Assembly: GCF_051020765.1 (NCBI RefSeq)
Contig: NW_027469359.1
Coordinates: forward strand, 62,001 to 126,000
Length of the DNA stretch: 64,000 nucleotides
From: Lasioglossum baleicum
Taxonomy: Eukaryota; Arthropoda; Insecta; Hymenoptera; Halictidae
Direction of reading: 5' to 3'
Part shown: positions 23,301-34,903 of the stretch, in pieces
How positions within the stretch are numbered: position 1 is the stretch's first letter
Layout: every line of letters starts with the position of its first letter
The notes under the pieces: model-generated
The model's database searches: none
Told to the model about the DNA's origin: nothing
Seen by the model: only the letters and a program-made list of their open reading frames with translations
Translations under genes and position numbers: made by a program

Positions 23301-24310
23301 ATGCGCATGCGCAGGTTTTTTGGGATGCGCATGGCTAGTCGAGCAAAAACACGTGCGAGAGGATGCTTCCCGCAGGCTAGTCGAGTAAAAACACGTGCGA
23401 GAGGATGCTTCCCGCAGGCTAGTCGAGTAAAAACACGTGCGAGAGGGTGCATCCCGCAGGCTAGTCGAGCAAAAACACGTGCGAGAGGATGCATCCCGCA
23501 GGCTAGTCGAGTAAAAACACGTGCGAGAGGATGCTTCCCGCAGGCTAGTCGAGTAAAAACACGTGCGAGGTTTTGTGGGATGCGTATGCGCAGGTTTTGT
23601 GGGATGCGCATGCGCAGGTTTTTTGGGATGCGCATGCGCAGGTTTTTTGGGATGCGCATGGCTAGTCGAGCAAAAACACGTGCGAGAGGATGCATCCCGC
23701 AGGCTAGTCGAGCAAAAACACGTGCGAGAGGATGCATCCCGCAGGCTAGTCGAGTAAAAACACGTGCGAGAGGATGCATCCCGCAGGCTAGTCGAGTAAA
23801 AACTCGTGCGAGAGGATGCTTCCCGCAGGCTAGTCGAGTAAAAACACGTGCGAGAGGGTGCATCCCGCAGGCTAGTCGAGTAAAAACACGTGCGAGGTTT
23901 TGTGGGATGCGTATGCGCAGGTTTTGTGGGATGCGCATGCGCAGGTTTTGTGGGATGCGCATGGCTAGTCGAGCAAAAACACGTGCGAGAGGATGCATCC
24001 CGCAGGCTAGTCCAGTAAAAACACGTGCGAGAGGATGCATCCCGCCGGCTAGTCGAGTAAAAACACGTGCGAGGTTTTGTGGGATGCGTATGCGCAGGTT
24101 TTGTGGGATGCGCATGCGCCGGTTTTGTGGGATGCGCATGGCTAGTCTAGCAAAAACACGTGCGAGAGGATGCATCCCGCACGCTAGTCGAGCAAAAACA
24201 CGTGCGAGAGGATGCTTCCCGCAGGCTAGTCGAGTAAAAACACGTGCGAGAGGATGCTTCCCGCAGGCTAGTCGAGTAAAAACACGTGCGAGAGGGTGCA
24301 TCCCGCAGGC
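20339..24310 (+). repeat. 5-kb higher-order repeat, copy 3 (partial, about 4.0 kb)
   Basis: Third copy. Between the block near 10,723 and the CCCGCACGC marker (24,182 against 13,820) it keeps a constant 10,362-bp offset from copy 1, so the two have the same length over about 3 kb. It shares with copy 2 a one-base deletion in a T-tract (near 20,655 and 15,645). Similarity to copies 1 and 2 stops near 24,310, where a GAGC unit replaces GAGT and the array continues as in 8.35-8.79 kb. Confidence 0.86.
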
Positions 24311-24789
24311 TAGTCGAGCAAAAACACGTGCGAGAGGATGCATCCCGCAGGCTAGTCGAGTAAAAACACGTGCGAGAGGATGCATCCCGCAGGCTAGTCG
24401 AGTAAAAACACGTGCGAGAGGATGCATCCCGCAGGCTAGTCGAGTAAAAACACGTGCGAGAGGATGCATCCCGCAGGCTAGTCGAGTAAAAACACGTGCG
24501 AGAGGATGCTTCCCGCAGGCTAGTCGAGTAAAAACACGTGCGAGAGGATGCATCCCGCAGGCTAGTCGAGCAAAAACACGTGCGAGAGGATGCTTCCCGC
24601 AGGCTAGTCGAGTAAAAACACGTGCGAGAGGATGCTTCCCGCAGGCTAGTCGAGTAAAAACACGTGCGAGAGGGTGCATCCCGCAGGCTAGTCGAGCAAA
24701 AACACGTGCGAGAGGATGCATCCCGCAGGCTAGTCGAGTAAAAACACGTGCGAGAGGATGCTTCCCGCAGGCTAGTCGAGTAAAAACAC
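24311..24789 (+). repeat. A-unit run resembling 8.35-8.79 kb
   Basis: Eleven consecutive 42-bp A units with no B block. The order of GCATCCC, GCTTCCC, GGGTGC, GAGC and GAGT variants parallels the run before the 8,794 module, but with one additional GCATCCC unit. It leads directly into the longest B block class. Confidence 0.8.
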
Positions 24790-25669
24790 GTGCGAGGTTT
24801 TGTGGGATGCGTATGCGCAGGTTTTGTGGGATGCGCATGCGCAGGTTTTGTGGGATGCGCATGCGCAGGTTTTTTGGGATGCGCATGCGCAGGTTTTTTG
24901 GGATGCGCATGCGCAGGTTTTTTGGGATGCGCATGCGCAGGTTTTTTGGGATGCGCATGGCTAGGCGAGCAAAAACACGTGCGAGATGATGCATCCCGCA
25001 GGCTAGTCGAGCAAAAACACGTGCGAGAGGATGCATCCCGCAGGCTAGTCGAGTAAAAACACGTGCGAGAGGATGCATCCCGCAGGCTAGTCGAGTAAAA
25101 ACACGTGCGAGAGGATGCTTCCCGCAGGCTAGTCGAGTAAAAACACGTGCGAGAGGGTGCATCCCGCAGGCTAGTCGAGTAAAAACACGTGCGAGGTTTT
25201 GTGGGATGCGTATGCGCAGGTTTTGTGGGATGCGCATGCGCAGGTTTTGTGGGATGCGCATGCGCCGGTTTTGTGGGATGCGCATGCGCAGGTTTTTTGG
25301 GATGCGCATGGCTAGTCGAGCAAAAACACGTGCGAGAGGATGCATCCCGCAGGCTAGTCGAGTAAAAACACGTGCGAGAGGATGCATCCCGCAGGCTAGT
25401 CGAGTAAAAACACGTGCGAGAGGATGCATCCCGCAGGCTAGTCGAGTAAAAACACGTGCGAGAGGATGCTTCCCGCAGGCTAGTCGAGTAAAAACACGTG
25501 CGAGAGGGTGCTTCCCGCAGGCTAGTCGAGTAAAAACACGTGCGAGAGGGTGCATCCCGCAGGCTAGTCGAGTAAAATCACGTGCGAAAGCTTGCATCCC
25601 GCAGGCTAGTCGAGTAAAAACACGTGCGAGAGGATGCATCCCGCCGGCTAGTCGAGTAAAAACACGTGC
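24790..25669 (+). repeat. HindIII module, expanded by four B units
   Basis: Same module family as 1,296-2,276, but the distance from start to AAGCTT (25,588-25,593) is 798 bp instead of 702. The 96 extra bases are four 24-bp B units, two in the first block (seven units) and two in the second block (five units). The first A unit carries GCTAGGCGAGC, a variant seen only here. Confidence 0.83.
24797..24959 (+). repeat. Seven-unit B block
   Basis: With 163 bp (six full units and the 19-bp terminal unit) this is one of the two longest B blocks seen; the other is at 35,846-36,008. The first three units are of the TTTTGT type, the first with the GCGTAT cap, and the last four are of the six-T type. 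The extra length lies in the six-T part. Confidence 0.9.
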
Positions 25670-28600
25670 GAGGTTTTGTGGGATGCGTATGCGCAGGTTT
25701 TGTGGGATGCGCATGCGCCGGTTTTGTGGGATGCGCATGCGCAGGTTTTTTGGGATGCGCATGGCTAGTCGAGCAAAAACACGTGCGAGAGGATGCATCC
25801 CGCAGGCTAGTCCAGTAAAAACACGTGCGAGAGGATGCATCCCGCCGGCTAGTCGAGTAAAAACACGTGCGAGGTTTTGTGGGATGCGTATGCGCAGGTT
25901 TTGTGGGATGCGCATGCGCCGGTTTTGTGGGATGCGCATGCGCAGGTTTTTTGGGATGCGCATGCGCAGATTTTTTGGGATGCGCATGGCTAGTCGAGCA
26001 AAAACACGTGCGAGAGGATGCATCCCGCAGGCTAGTCGAGCAAAAACACGTGCGAGAGGATGCTTCCCGCAGGCTAGTCGAGTAAAAACACGTGCGAGAG
26101 GATGCATCCCGCAGGCTAGTCGAGTAAAAACACGTGCGAGAGGATGCATCCCGCAGGCTAGTCGAGTAAAAACACGTGCGAGAGGATGCATCCCGCAGGC
26201 TAGTCCAGTAAAAACACGTGCGAGAGGATGCATCCCGCAGGCTAGTCGAGTAAAAACACGTGCGAGGTTTTGTGGGATGCGCATGCGCAGGTTTTTTGGG
26301 ATGCGCATGCGCAGGTTTTTTGGGATGCGCATGCGCAGATTTTTTGGGATGCGCATGGCTAGTCGAGCAAAAACACGTGCGAGAGGATGCATCCCGCAGG
26401 CTAGTCAAGCAAAAACACGTGCGAGAGGATGCATCCCGCAGGCTAGTCGAGTAAAAACACGTGCGAGAGGATGCATCCCGCAGGCTAGTCGAGTAAAAAC
26501 ACGTGCGAGAGGATGCTTCCCGCAGGCTAGTCGAGTAAAAACACGTGCGAGAGGATGCATCCCGCAGGCTAGTCGAGTAAAAACACGTGCGAGAGGATGC
26601 ATCCCGCAGGCTAGTCGAGTAAAAACACGTGCGAGAGGATGCTTCCCGCCGGCTAGTCGAGTAAAAACACGTGCGAGAGGATGCATCCCGCAGGCTAGTC
26701 GAGCAAAAACACGTGCGAGAGGATGCTTCCCGCAGGCTAGTCGAGTAAAAACACGTGCGAGAGGATGCTTCCCGCAGGCTAGTCGAGTAAAAACACGTGC
26801 GAGGTTTTGTGGGATGCGTATGCGCAGGTTTTGTGGGATGCGCATGCGCAGGTTTTGTGGGATGCGCATGCGCAGGTTTTTTGGGATGCGCATGCGCAGG
26901 TTTTTTGGGATGCGCATGCGCAGGTTTTTTGGGATGCGCATGGCTAGTCGAGCAAAAACACGTGCGAGATGATGCATCCCGCAGGCTAGTCGAGCAAAAA
27001 CACGTGCGAGAGGATGCATCCCGCAGGCTAGTCGAGTAAAAACACGTGCGAGAGGATGCTTCCCGCAGGCTAGTCGAGTAAAAACACGTGCGAGAGGATG
27101 CATCCCGCAGGCTAGTCGAGCAAAAACACGTGCGAGAGGATGCTTCCCGCAGGCTAGTCGAGTAAAAACACGTGCGAGAGGATGCTTCCCGCAGGCTAGT
27201 CGAGTAAAAACACGTGCGAGAGGGTGCATCCCGCAGGCTAGTCGAGCAAAAACACGTGCGAGAGGATGCATCCCGCAGGCTAGTCGAGTAAAAACACGTG
27301 CGAGAGGATGCTTCCCGCAGGCTAGTCGAGTAAAAACACGTGCGAGGTTTTGTGGGATGCGTATGCGCAGGTTTTGTGGGATGCGCATGCGCAGGTTTTG
27401 TGGGATGCGCATGCGCAGGTTTTTTGGGATGCGCATGTGCAGGTTTTTTGGGATGCGCATGCGCAGGTTTTTTGGGATGCGCATGGCTAGTCGAGCAAAA
27501 ACACGTGCGAGATGATGCATCCCGCAGGCTAGTCGAGCAAAAACACGTGCGAGAGGATGCATCCCGCAGGCTAGTCGAGTAAAAACACGTGCGAGAGGAT
27601 GCATCCCGCAGGCTAGTCGAGTAAAAACACGTGCGAGAGGATGCTTCCCGCAGGCTAGTCGAGTAAAAACACGTGCGAGAGGGTGCATCCCGCAGGCTAG
27701 TCGAGTAAAAACACGTGCGAGGTTTTGTGGGATGCGTATGCGCAGGTTTTGTGGGATGCGCATGCGCAGGTTTTGTGGGATGCGCATGGCTAGTCGAGCA
27801 AAAACACGTGCGAGAGGATGCATCCCGCAGGCTAGTCGAGTAAAAACACGTGCGAGAGGATGCATCCCGCAGGCTAGTCGAGTAAAAACACGTGCGAGAG
27901 GATGCATCCCGCAGGCTAGTCGAGTAAAAACACGTGCGAGAGGATGCTTCCCGCAGGCTAGTCGAGTAAAAACACGTGCGAGAGGGTGCTTCCCGCAGGC
28001 TAGTCGAGTAAAAACACGTGCGAGAGGATGCATCCCGCCGGCTAGTCGAGTAAAAACACGTGCGAGGTTTTGTGGGATGCGCATGCGCAGGTTTTTTGGG
28101 ATGCGCATGCGCAGATTTTTTGGGATGCGCATGGCTAGTCGAGCAAAAACACGTGCGAGAGGATGCATCCCGCAGGCTAGTCGAGCAAAAACACGTGCGA
28201 GAGGATGCATCCCGCAGGCTAGTCGAGTAAAAACACGTGCGAGAGGATGCATCCCGCAGGCTAGTCGAGTAAAAACACGTGCGAGAGGATGCTTCCCGCA
28301 GGCTAGTCGAGTAAAAACACGTGCGAGAGGATGCATCCCGCAGGCTAGTCGAGTAAAAACACGTGCGAGAGGATGCATCCCGCCGGCTAGTCGAGTAAAA
28401 ACACGTGCGAGGTTTTGTGGGATGCGTATGCGCAGGTTTTGTGGGATGCGCATGCGCAGGTTTTGTGGGATGCGCAGGCGCAGGTTTTTTGGGATGCGCA
28501 TGGCTAGTCGAGCAAAAACACGTGCGAGAGGATGCATCCCGCAGGCTAGTCCAGTAAAAACACGTGCGAGAGGACGCATCCCGCCGGCTAGTCGAGTAAA

Positions 28601-28978
28601 AACACGTGCGAGGTTTTGTGGGATGCGTATGCGCAGGTTTTGTGGGATGCGCATGCGCCGGTTTTGTGGGATGCGCATGCGCAGGTTTTTTGGGATGCGC
28701 ATGGCTAGTCGAGCAAAAACACGTGCGAGAGGATGCATCCCGCAGGCTAGTCGAGCAAAAACACGTGCGAGAGGATGCTTCCCGCAGGCTAGTCGAGTAA
28801 AAACACGTGCGAGAGGATGCTTCCCGCAGGCTAGTCGAGTAAAAACACGTGCGAGAGGGTGCATCCCGCAGGCTAGTCGAGCAAAAACACGTGCGAGAGG
28901 ATGCATCCCGCAGGCTTGTCGAGTAAAAACACGTGCGAGAGGATGCTTCCCGCAGGCTAGTCGAGTAAAAACACGTGC
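25670..28978 (+). repeat. 3,309-bp tandem duplication, copy 1
   Basis: Every B block and marker in this segment recurs 3,309 bp downstream: AGTCAAGC at 26,404, the GATGATGC pair near 26,969 and 27,512, GCATGTGCAGG near 27,434, and GGCTTGTCG near 28,913. I found one base difference by eye (C at 26,650, A at 29,959). Breakpoints fall in or beside a B-block entry, because upstream of 25,650 the two copies are flanked by different A variants. Confidence 0.9.
26405..27731 (+). repeat. 1.33-kb TCAAGC module, copy 1 of 4
   Basis: The module runs from the AGTCAAGC A variant, through two six-unit B blocks 543 bp apart (26,797 and 27,340), each followed by a GATGATGC A unit, to the next three-unit B block. 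Copies start at 29,714, 34,904 and 50,230. The first pair is explained by the 3,309-bp duplication, but the other two copies are 8 to 24 kb away. Confidence 0.85.
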
Positions 28979-31900
28979 GAGGTTTTGTGGGATGCGTATG
29001 CGCAGGTTTTGTGGGATGCGCATGCGCCGGTTTTGTGGGATGCGCATGCGCAGGTTTTTTGGGATGCGCATGGCTAGTCGAGCAAAAACACGTGCGAGAG
29101 GATGCATCCCGCAGGCTAGTCCAGTAAAAACACGTGCGAGAGGATGCATCCCGCCGGCTAGTCGAGTAAAAACACGTGCGAGGTTTTGTGGGATGCGTAT
29201 GCGCAGGTTTTGTGGGATGCGCATGCGCCGGTTTTGTGGGATGCGCATGCGCAGGTTTTTTGGGATGCGCATGCGCAGATTTTTTGGGATGCGCATGGCT
29301 AGTCGAGCAAAAACACGTGCGAGAGGATGCATCCCGCAGGCTAGTCGAGCAAAAACACGTGCGAGAGGATGCTTCCCGCAGGCTAGTCGAGTAAAAACAC
29401 GTGCGAGAGGATGCATCCCGCAGGCTAGTCGAGTAAAAACACGTGCGAGAGGATGCATCCCGCAGGCTAGTCGAGTAAAAACACGTGCGAGAGGATGCAT
29501 CCCGCAGGCTAGTCCAGTAAAAACACGTGCGAGAGGATGCATCCCGCAGGCTAGTCGAGTAAAAACACGTGCGAGGTTTTGTGGGATGCGCATGCGCAGG
29601 TTTTTTGGGATGCGCATGCGCAGGTTTTTTGGGATGCGCATGCGCAGATTTTTTGGGATGCGCATGGCTAGTCGAGCAAAAACACGTGCGAGAGGATGCA
29701 TCCCGCAGGCTAGTCAAGCAAAAACACGTGCGAGAGGATGCATCCCGCAGGCTAGTCGAGTAAAAACACGTGCGAGAGGATGCATCCCGCAGGCTAGTCG
29801 AGTAAAAACACGTGCGAGAGGATGCTTCCCGCAGGCTAGTCGAGTAAAAACACGTGCGAGAGGATGCATCCCGCAGGCTAGTCGAGTAAAAACACGTGCG
29901 AGAGGATGCATCCCGCAGGCTAGTCGAGTAAAAACACGTGCGAGAGGATGCTTCCCGCAGGCTAGTCGAGTAAAAACACGTGCGAGAGGATGCATCCCGC
30001 AGGCTAGTCGAGCAAAAACACGTGCGAGAGGATGCTTCCCGCAGGCTAGTCGAGTAAAAACACGTGCGAGAGGATGCTTCCCGCAGGCTAGTCGAGTAAA
30101 AACACGTGCGAGGTTTTGTGGGATGCGTATGCGCAGGTTTTGTGGGATGCGCATGCGCAGGTTTTGTGGGATGCGCATGCGCAGGTTTTTTGGGATGCGC
30201 ATGCGCAGGTTTTTTGGGATGCGCATGCGCAGGTTTTTTGGGATGCGCATGGCTAGTCGAGCAAAAACACGTGCGAGATGATGCATCCCGCAGGCTAGTC
30301 GAGCAAAAACACGTGCGAGAGGATGCATCCCGCAGGCTAGTCGAGTAAAAACACGTGCGAGAGGATGCTTCCCGCAGGCTAGTCGAGTAAAAACACGTGC
30401 GAGAGGATGCATCCCGCAGGCTAGTCGAGCAAAAACACGTGCGAGAGGATGCTTCCCGCAGGCTAGTCGAGTAAAAACACGTGCGAGAGGATGCTTCCCG
30501 CAGGCTAGTCGAGTAAAAACACGTGCGAGAGGGTGCATCCCGCAGGCTAGTCGAGCAAAAACACGTGCGAGAGGATGCATCCCGCAGGCTAGTCGAGTAA
30601 AAACACGTGCGAGAGGATGCTTCCCGCAGGCTAGTCGAGTAAAAACACGTGCGAGGTTTTGTGGGATGCGTATGCGCAGGTTTTGTGGGATGCGCATGCG
30701 CAGGTTTTGTGGGATGCGCATGCGCAGGTTTTTTGGGATGCGCATGTGCAGGTTTTTTGGGATGCGCATGCGCAGGTTTTTTGGGATGCGCATGGCTAGT
30801 CGAGCAAAAACACGTGCGAGATGATGCATCCCGCAGGCTAGTCGAGCAAAAACACGTGCGAGAGGATGCATCCCGCAGGCTAGTCGAGTAAAAACACGTG
30901 CGAGAGGATGCATCCCGCAGGCTAGTCGAGTAAAAACACGTGCGAGAGGATGCTTCCCGCAGGCTAGTCGAGTAAAAACACGTGCGAGAGGGTGCATCCC
31001 GCAGGCTAGTCGAGTAAAAACACGTGCGAGGTTTTGTGGGATGCGTATGCGCAGGTTTTGTGGGATGCGCATGCGCAGGTTTTGTGGGATGCGCATGGCT
31101 AGTCGAGCAAAAACACGTGCGAGAGGATGCATCCCGCAGGCTAGTCGAGTAAAAACACGTGCGAGAGGATGCATCCCGCAGGCTAGTCGAGTAAAAACAC
31201 GTGCGAGAGGATGCATCCCGCAGGCTAGTCGAGTAAAAACACGTGCGAGAGGATGCTTCCCGCAGGCTAGTCGAGTAAAAACACGTGCGAGAGGGTGCTT
31301 CCCGCAGGCTAGTCGAGTAAAAACACGTGCGAGAGGATGCATCCCGCCGGCTAGTCGAGTAAAAACACGTGCGAGGTTTTGTGGGATGCGCATGCGCAGG
31401 TTTTTTGGGATGCGCATGCGCAGATTTTTTGGGATGCGCATGGCTAGTCGAGCAAAAACACGTGCGAGAGGATGCATCCCGCAGGCTAGTCGAGCAAAAA
31501 CACGTGCGAGAGGATGCATCCCGCAGGCTAGTCGAGTAAAAACACGTGCGAGAGGATGCATCCCGCAGGCTAGTCGAGTAAAAACACGTGCGAGAGGATG
31601 CTTCCCGCAGGCTAGTCGAGTAAAAACACGTGCGAGAGGATGCATCCCGCAGGCTAGTCGAGTAAAAACACGTGCGAGAGGATGCATCCCGCCGGCTAGT
31701 CGAGTAAAAACACGTGCGAGGTTTTGTGGGATGCGTATGCGCAGGTTTTGTGGGATGCGCATGCGCAGGTTTTGTGGGATGCGCAGGCGCAGGTTTTTTG
31801 GGATGCGCATGGCTAGTCGAGCAAAAACACGTGCGAGAGGATGCATCCCGCAGGCTAGTCCAGTAAAAACACGTGCGAGAGGACGCATCCCGCCGGCTAG

Positions 31901-32287
31901 TCGAGTAAAAACACGTGCGAGGTTTTGTGGGATGCGTATGCGCAGGTTTTGTGGGATGCGCATGCGCCGGTTTTGTGGGATGCGCATGCGCAGGTTTTTT
32001 GGGATGCGCATGGCTAGTCGAGCAAAAACACGTGCGAGAGGATGCATCCCGCAGGCTAGTCGAGCAAAAACACGTGCGAGAGGATGCTTCCCGCAGGCTA
32101 GTCGAGTAAAAACACGTGCGAGAGGATGCTTCCCGCAGGCTAGTCGAGTAAAAACACGTGCGAGAGGGTGCATCCCGCAGGCTAGTCGAGCAAAAACACG
32201 TGCGAGAGGATGCATCCCGCAGGCTTGTCGAGTAAAAACACGTGCGAGAGGATGCTTCCCGCAGGCTAGTCGAGTAAAAACACGTGC
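28979..32287 (+). repeat. 3,309-bp tandem duplication, copy 2
   Basis: Direct second copy of 25,670-28,978 with the same sequence of block lengths and markers (AGTCAAGC at 29,713, GCATGTGCAGG near 30,743, GGCTTGTCG near 32,222). The match ends within a B block at about 32,330, where this copy has GCGCAGGTTTTTT and the start of copy 2 has GCGCCGGTTTTGT. Confidence 0.9.
29714..31040 (+). repeat. 1.33-kb TCAAGC module, copy 2 of 4
   Basis: It has the same 392-bp distance from TCAAGC to the first six-unit B block and the same 543-bp spacing between the two six-unit blocks (30,106 and 30,649). It also has the GCATGTGCAGG B variant seen in copy 1 but absent from the copies at 34,904 and 50,230. 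Confidence 0.85.
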
Positions 32288-34903
32288 GAGGTTTTGTGGG
32301 ATGCGTATGCGCAGGTTTTGTGGGATGCGCATGCGCAGGTTTTTTGGGATGCGCATGCGCAGGTTTTTTGGGATGCGCATGGCTAGTCGAGCAAAAACAC
32401 GTGCGAGAGGATGCATCCCGCAGGCTAGTCGAGCAAAAACACGTGCGAGAGGATGCATCCCGCAGGCTAGTCGAGTAAAAACACGTGCGAGAGGATGCAT
32501 CCCGCAGGCTAGTCGAGTAAAAACACGTGCGAGAGGATGCTTCCCGCAGGCTAGTCGAGTAAAAACACGTGCGAGAGGGTGCATCCCGCAGGCTAGTCGA
32601 GTAAAAACACGTGCGAGGTTTTGTGGGATGCGTATGCGCAGGTTTTGTGGGATGCGCATGCGCAGGTTTTGTGGGATGTGCATGGCTAGTCGAGCAAAAA
32701 CACGTGCGAGAGGATGCATCCCGCAGGCTAGTCGAGTAAAAACACGTGCGAGAGGATGCATCCCGCAGGCTAGTCGAGTAAAAACACGTGCGAGAGGATG
32801 CATCCCGCAGGCTAGTCGAGTAAAAACACGTGCGAGAGGGTGCTTCCCGCAGGCTAGTCGAGTAAAAACACGTGCGAGAGGATGCATCCCGCAGGCTAGT
32901 CGAGTAAAAACACGTGCGAGAGGATGCTTCCCGCAGGCTAGTCGAGTAAAAACACGTGCGAGAGGATGCATCCCGCAGGCTAGTCGAGTAAAAACACGTG
33001 CGAGGTTTTGTGGGATGCGTATGCGCAGGTTTTGTGGGATGCGCATGCGCCGGTTTTGTGGGATGCGCATGCGCAGGTTTTTTGGGATGCGCATGGCTAG
33101 TCGAGCAAAAACACGTGCGAGAGGATGCATCCCGCAGGCTAGTCCAGTAAAAACACGTGCGAGAGGATGCATCCCGCCGGCTAGTCGAGTAAAAACACGT
33201 GCGAGGTTTTGTGGGATGCGTATGCGCAGGTTTTGTGGGATGCGCATGCGCCGGTTTTGTGGGATGCGCATGCGCAGGTTTTTTGGGATGCGCATGCGCA
33301 GATTTTTTGGGATGCGCATGGCTAGTCGAGCAAAAACACGTGCGAGAGGATGCATCCCGCAGGCTAGTCGAGCAAAAACACGTGCGAGAGGATGCTTCCC
33401 GCAGGCTAGTCGAGTAAAAACACGTGCGAGAGGATGCATCCCGCAGGCTAGTCGAGTAAAAACACGTGCGAGAGGATGCATCCCGCAGGCTAGTCGAGTA
33501 AAAACACGTGCGAGAGGATGCATCCCGCAGGCTAGTCCAGTAAAAACACGTGCGAGAGGATGCATCCCGCAGGCTAGTCGAGTAAAAACACGTGCGAGAG
33601 GATGCATCCCGCAGGCTAGTCGAGTAAAAACACGTGCGAGGTTTTGTGGGATGCGTATGCGCAGGTTTTGTGGGATGCGCATGCGCAGGTTTTGTGGGAT
33701 GCGCATGGCTAGTCGAGCAAAAACACGTGCGAGAGGATGCATCCCGCAGGCTAGTCCAGTAAAACCACGTGCGAGAGGATGCATCCCGCAGGCTAGTCGA
33801 GTAAAAACACGTGCGAGAGGATGCATCCCGCAGGCTAGTCCAGTAAAAACACGTGCGAGAGGATGCATCCCGGAGGCTAGTCGAGTAAAAACACGTGCGA
33901 GGTTTTGTGGGATGCGTATGCGCAGGTTTTGTGGGATGCGCATGCGCAGGTTTTGTGGGATGCGTATGCGCAGGTTTTGTGGGATGCGCATGCGCAGGTT
34001 TTGTGGGATGCGCAGGCGCAGGTTTTTTGGGATGCGCATGGCTAGTCGAGCAAAAACACGTGCGAGAGGATGCATCCCGCAGGCTAGTCCAGTAAAAACA
34101 CGTGCGAGAGGACGCATCCCGCCGGCTAGTCGAGTAAAAACACGTGCGAGAGGATGCATCCCGCAGGCTAGTCGAGTAAAAACACTTGCGAGAGGATGCA
34201 TCCCGCAGGCTAGTCGAGTAAAAACACGTGCGAGGTTTTGTGGGATGCGTATGCGCAGGTTTTGTGGGATGCGCATGCGCAGGTTTTGTGGGATGCGCAT
34301 GGCTAGTCGAGCAAAAACACGTGCGAGCGGATGCATCCCGCAGGCTAGTCCAGTAAAAACACGTGCGAGAGGATGCATCCCGCAGGCTAGTCGAGTAAAA
34401 ACACGTGCGAGAGGATGCATCCCGCAGGCTAGTCCAGTAAAAACACGTGCGAGAGGATGCATCCCGCAGGCTAGTCGAGTAAAAACACGTGCGAGGTTTT
34501 GTGGGATGCGCATGCGCAGGTTTTTTGGGATGCGCATGCGCAGATTTTTTGGGATGCGCATGGCTAGTCGAGCAAAAACACGTGCGAGAGGATGCATCCC
34601 GCAGGCTAGTCGAGCAAAAACACGTGCGAGAGGATGCATCCCGCAGGCTAGTCGAGTAAAAACACGTGCGAGAGGATGCATCCCGCAGGCTAGTCGAGTA
34701 AAAACACGTGCGAGAGGATGCTTCCCGCAGGCTAGTCGAGTAAAAACACGTGCGAGAGGATGCATCCCGCAGGCTAGTCGAGTAAAAACACGTGCGAGAG
34801 GATGCATCCCGCAGGCTAGTCGAGTAAAAACACGTGCGAGAGGATGCTTCCCGCAGGCTAGTCGAGTAAAAACACGTGCGAGAGGATGCATCCCGCAGGC
34901 TAG
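32288..34903 (+). repeat. Mosaic A/B array with a double-cap B block
   Basis: A/B alternation with several rare variants: GATGTGCATGG near 32,674 (also 1,710 and 42,672), AAAACCACG near 33,762, CCCGGAGG near 33,869 (also 40,816), AACACTTGCG near 34,181 (also 49,955), and GCGAGCGGATGC near 34,324. The order of A runs between 33.5 and 34.9 kb resembles 40.1-41.9 kb. No gene is visible. Confidence 0.83.
33902..34040 (+). repeat. Six-unit B block with two cap units
   Basis: The block is 139 bp. The GCGTAT cap variant, normally limited to the first unit, appears in units one and three. This is what an internal duplication of the first two units, or fusion of two blocks, would produce. The penultimate junction is the GCGCAGGCGCAG variant. 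Confidence 0.88.
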
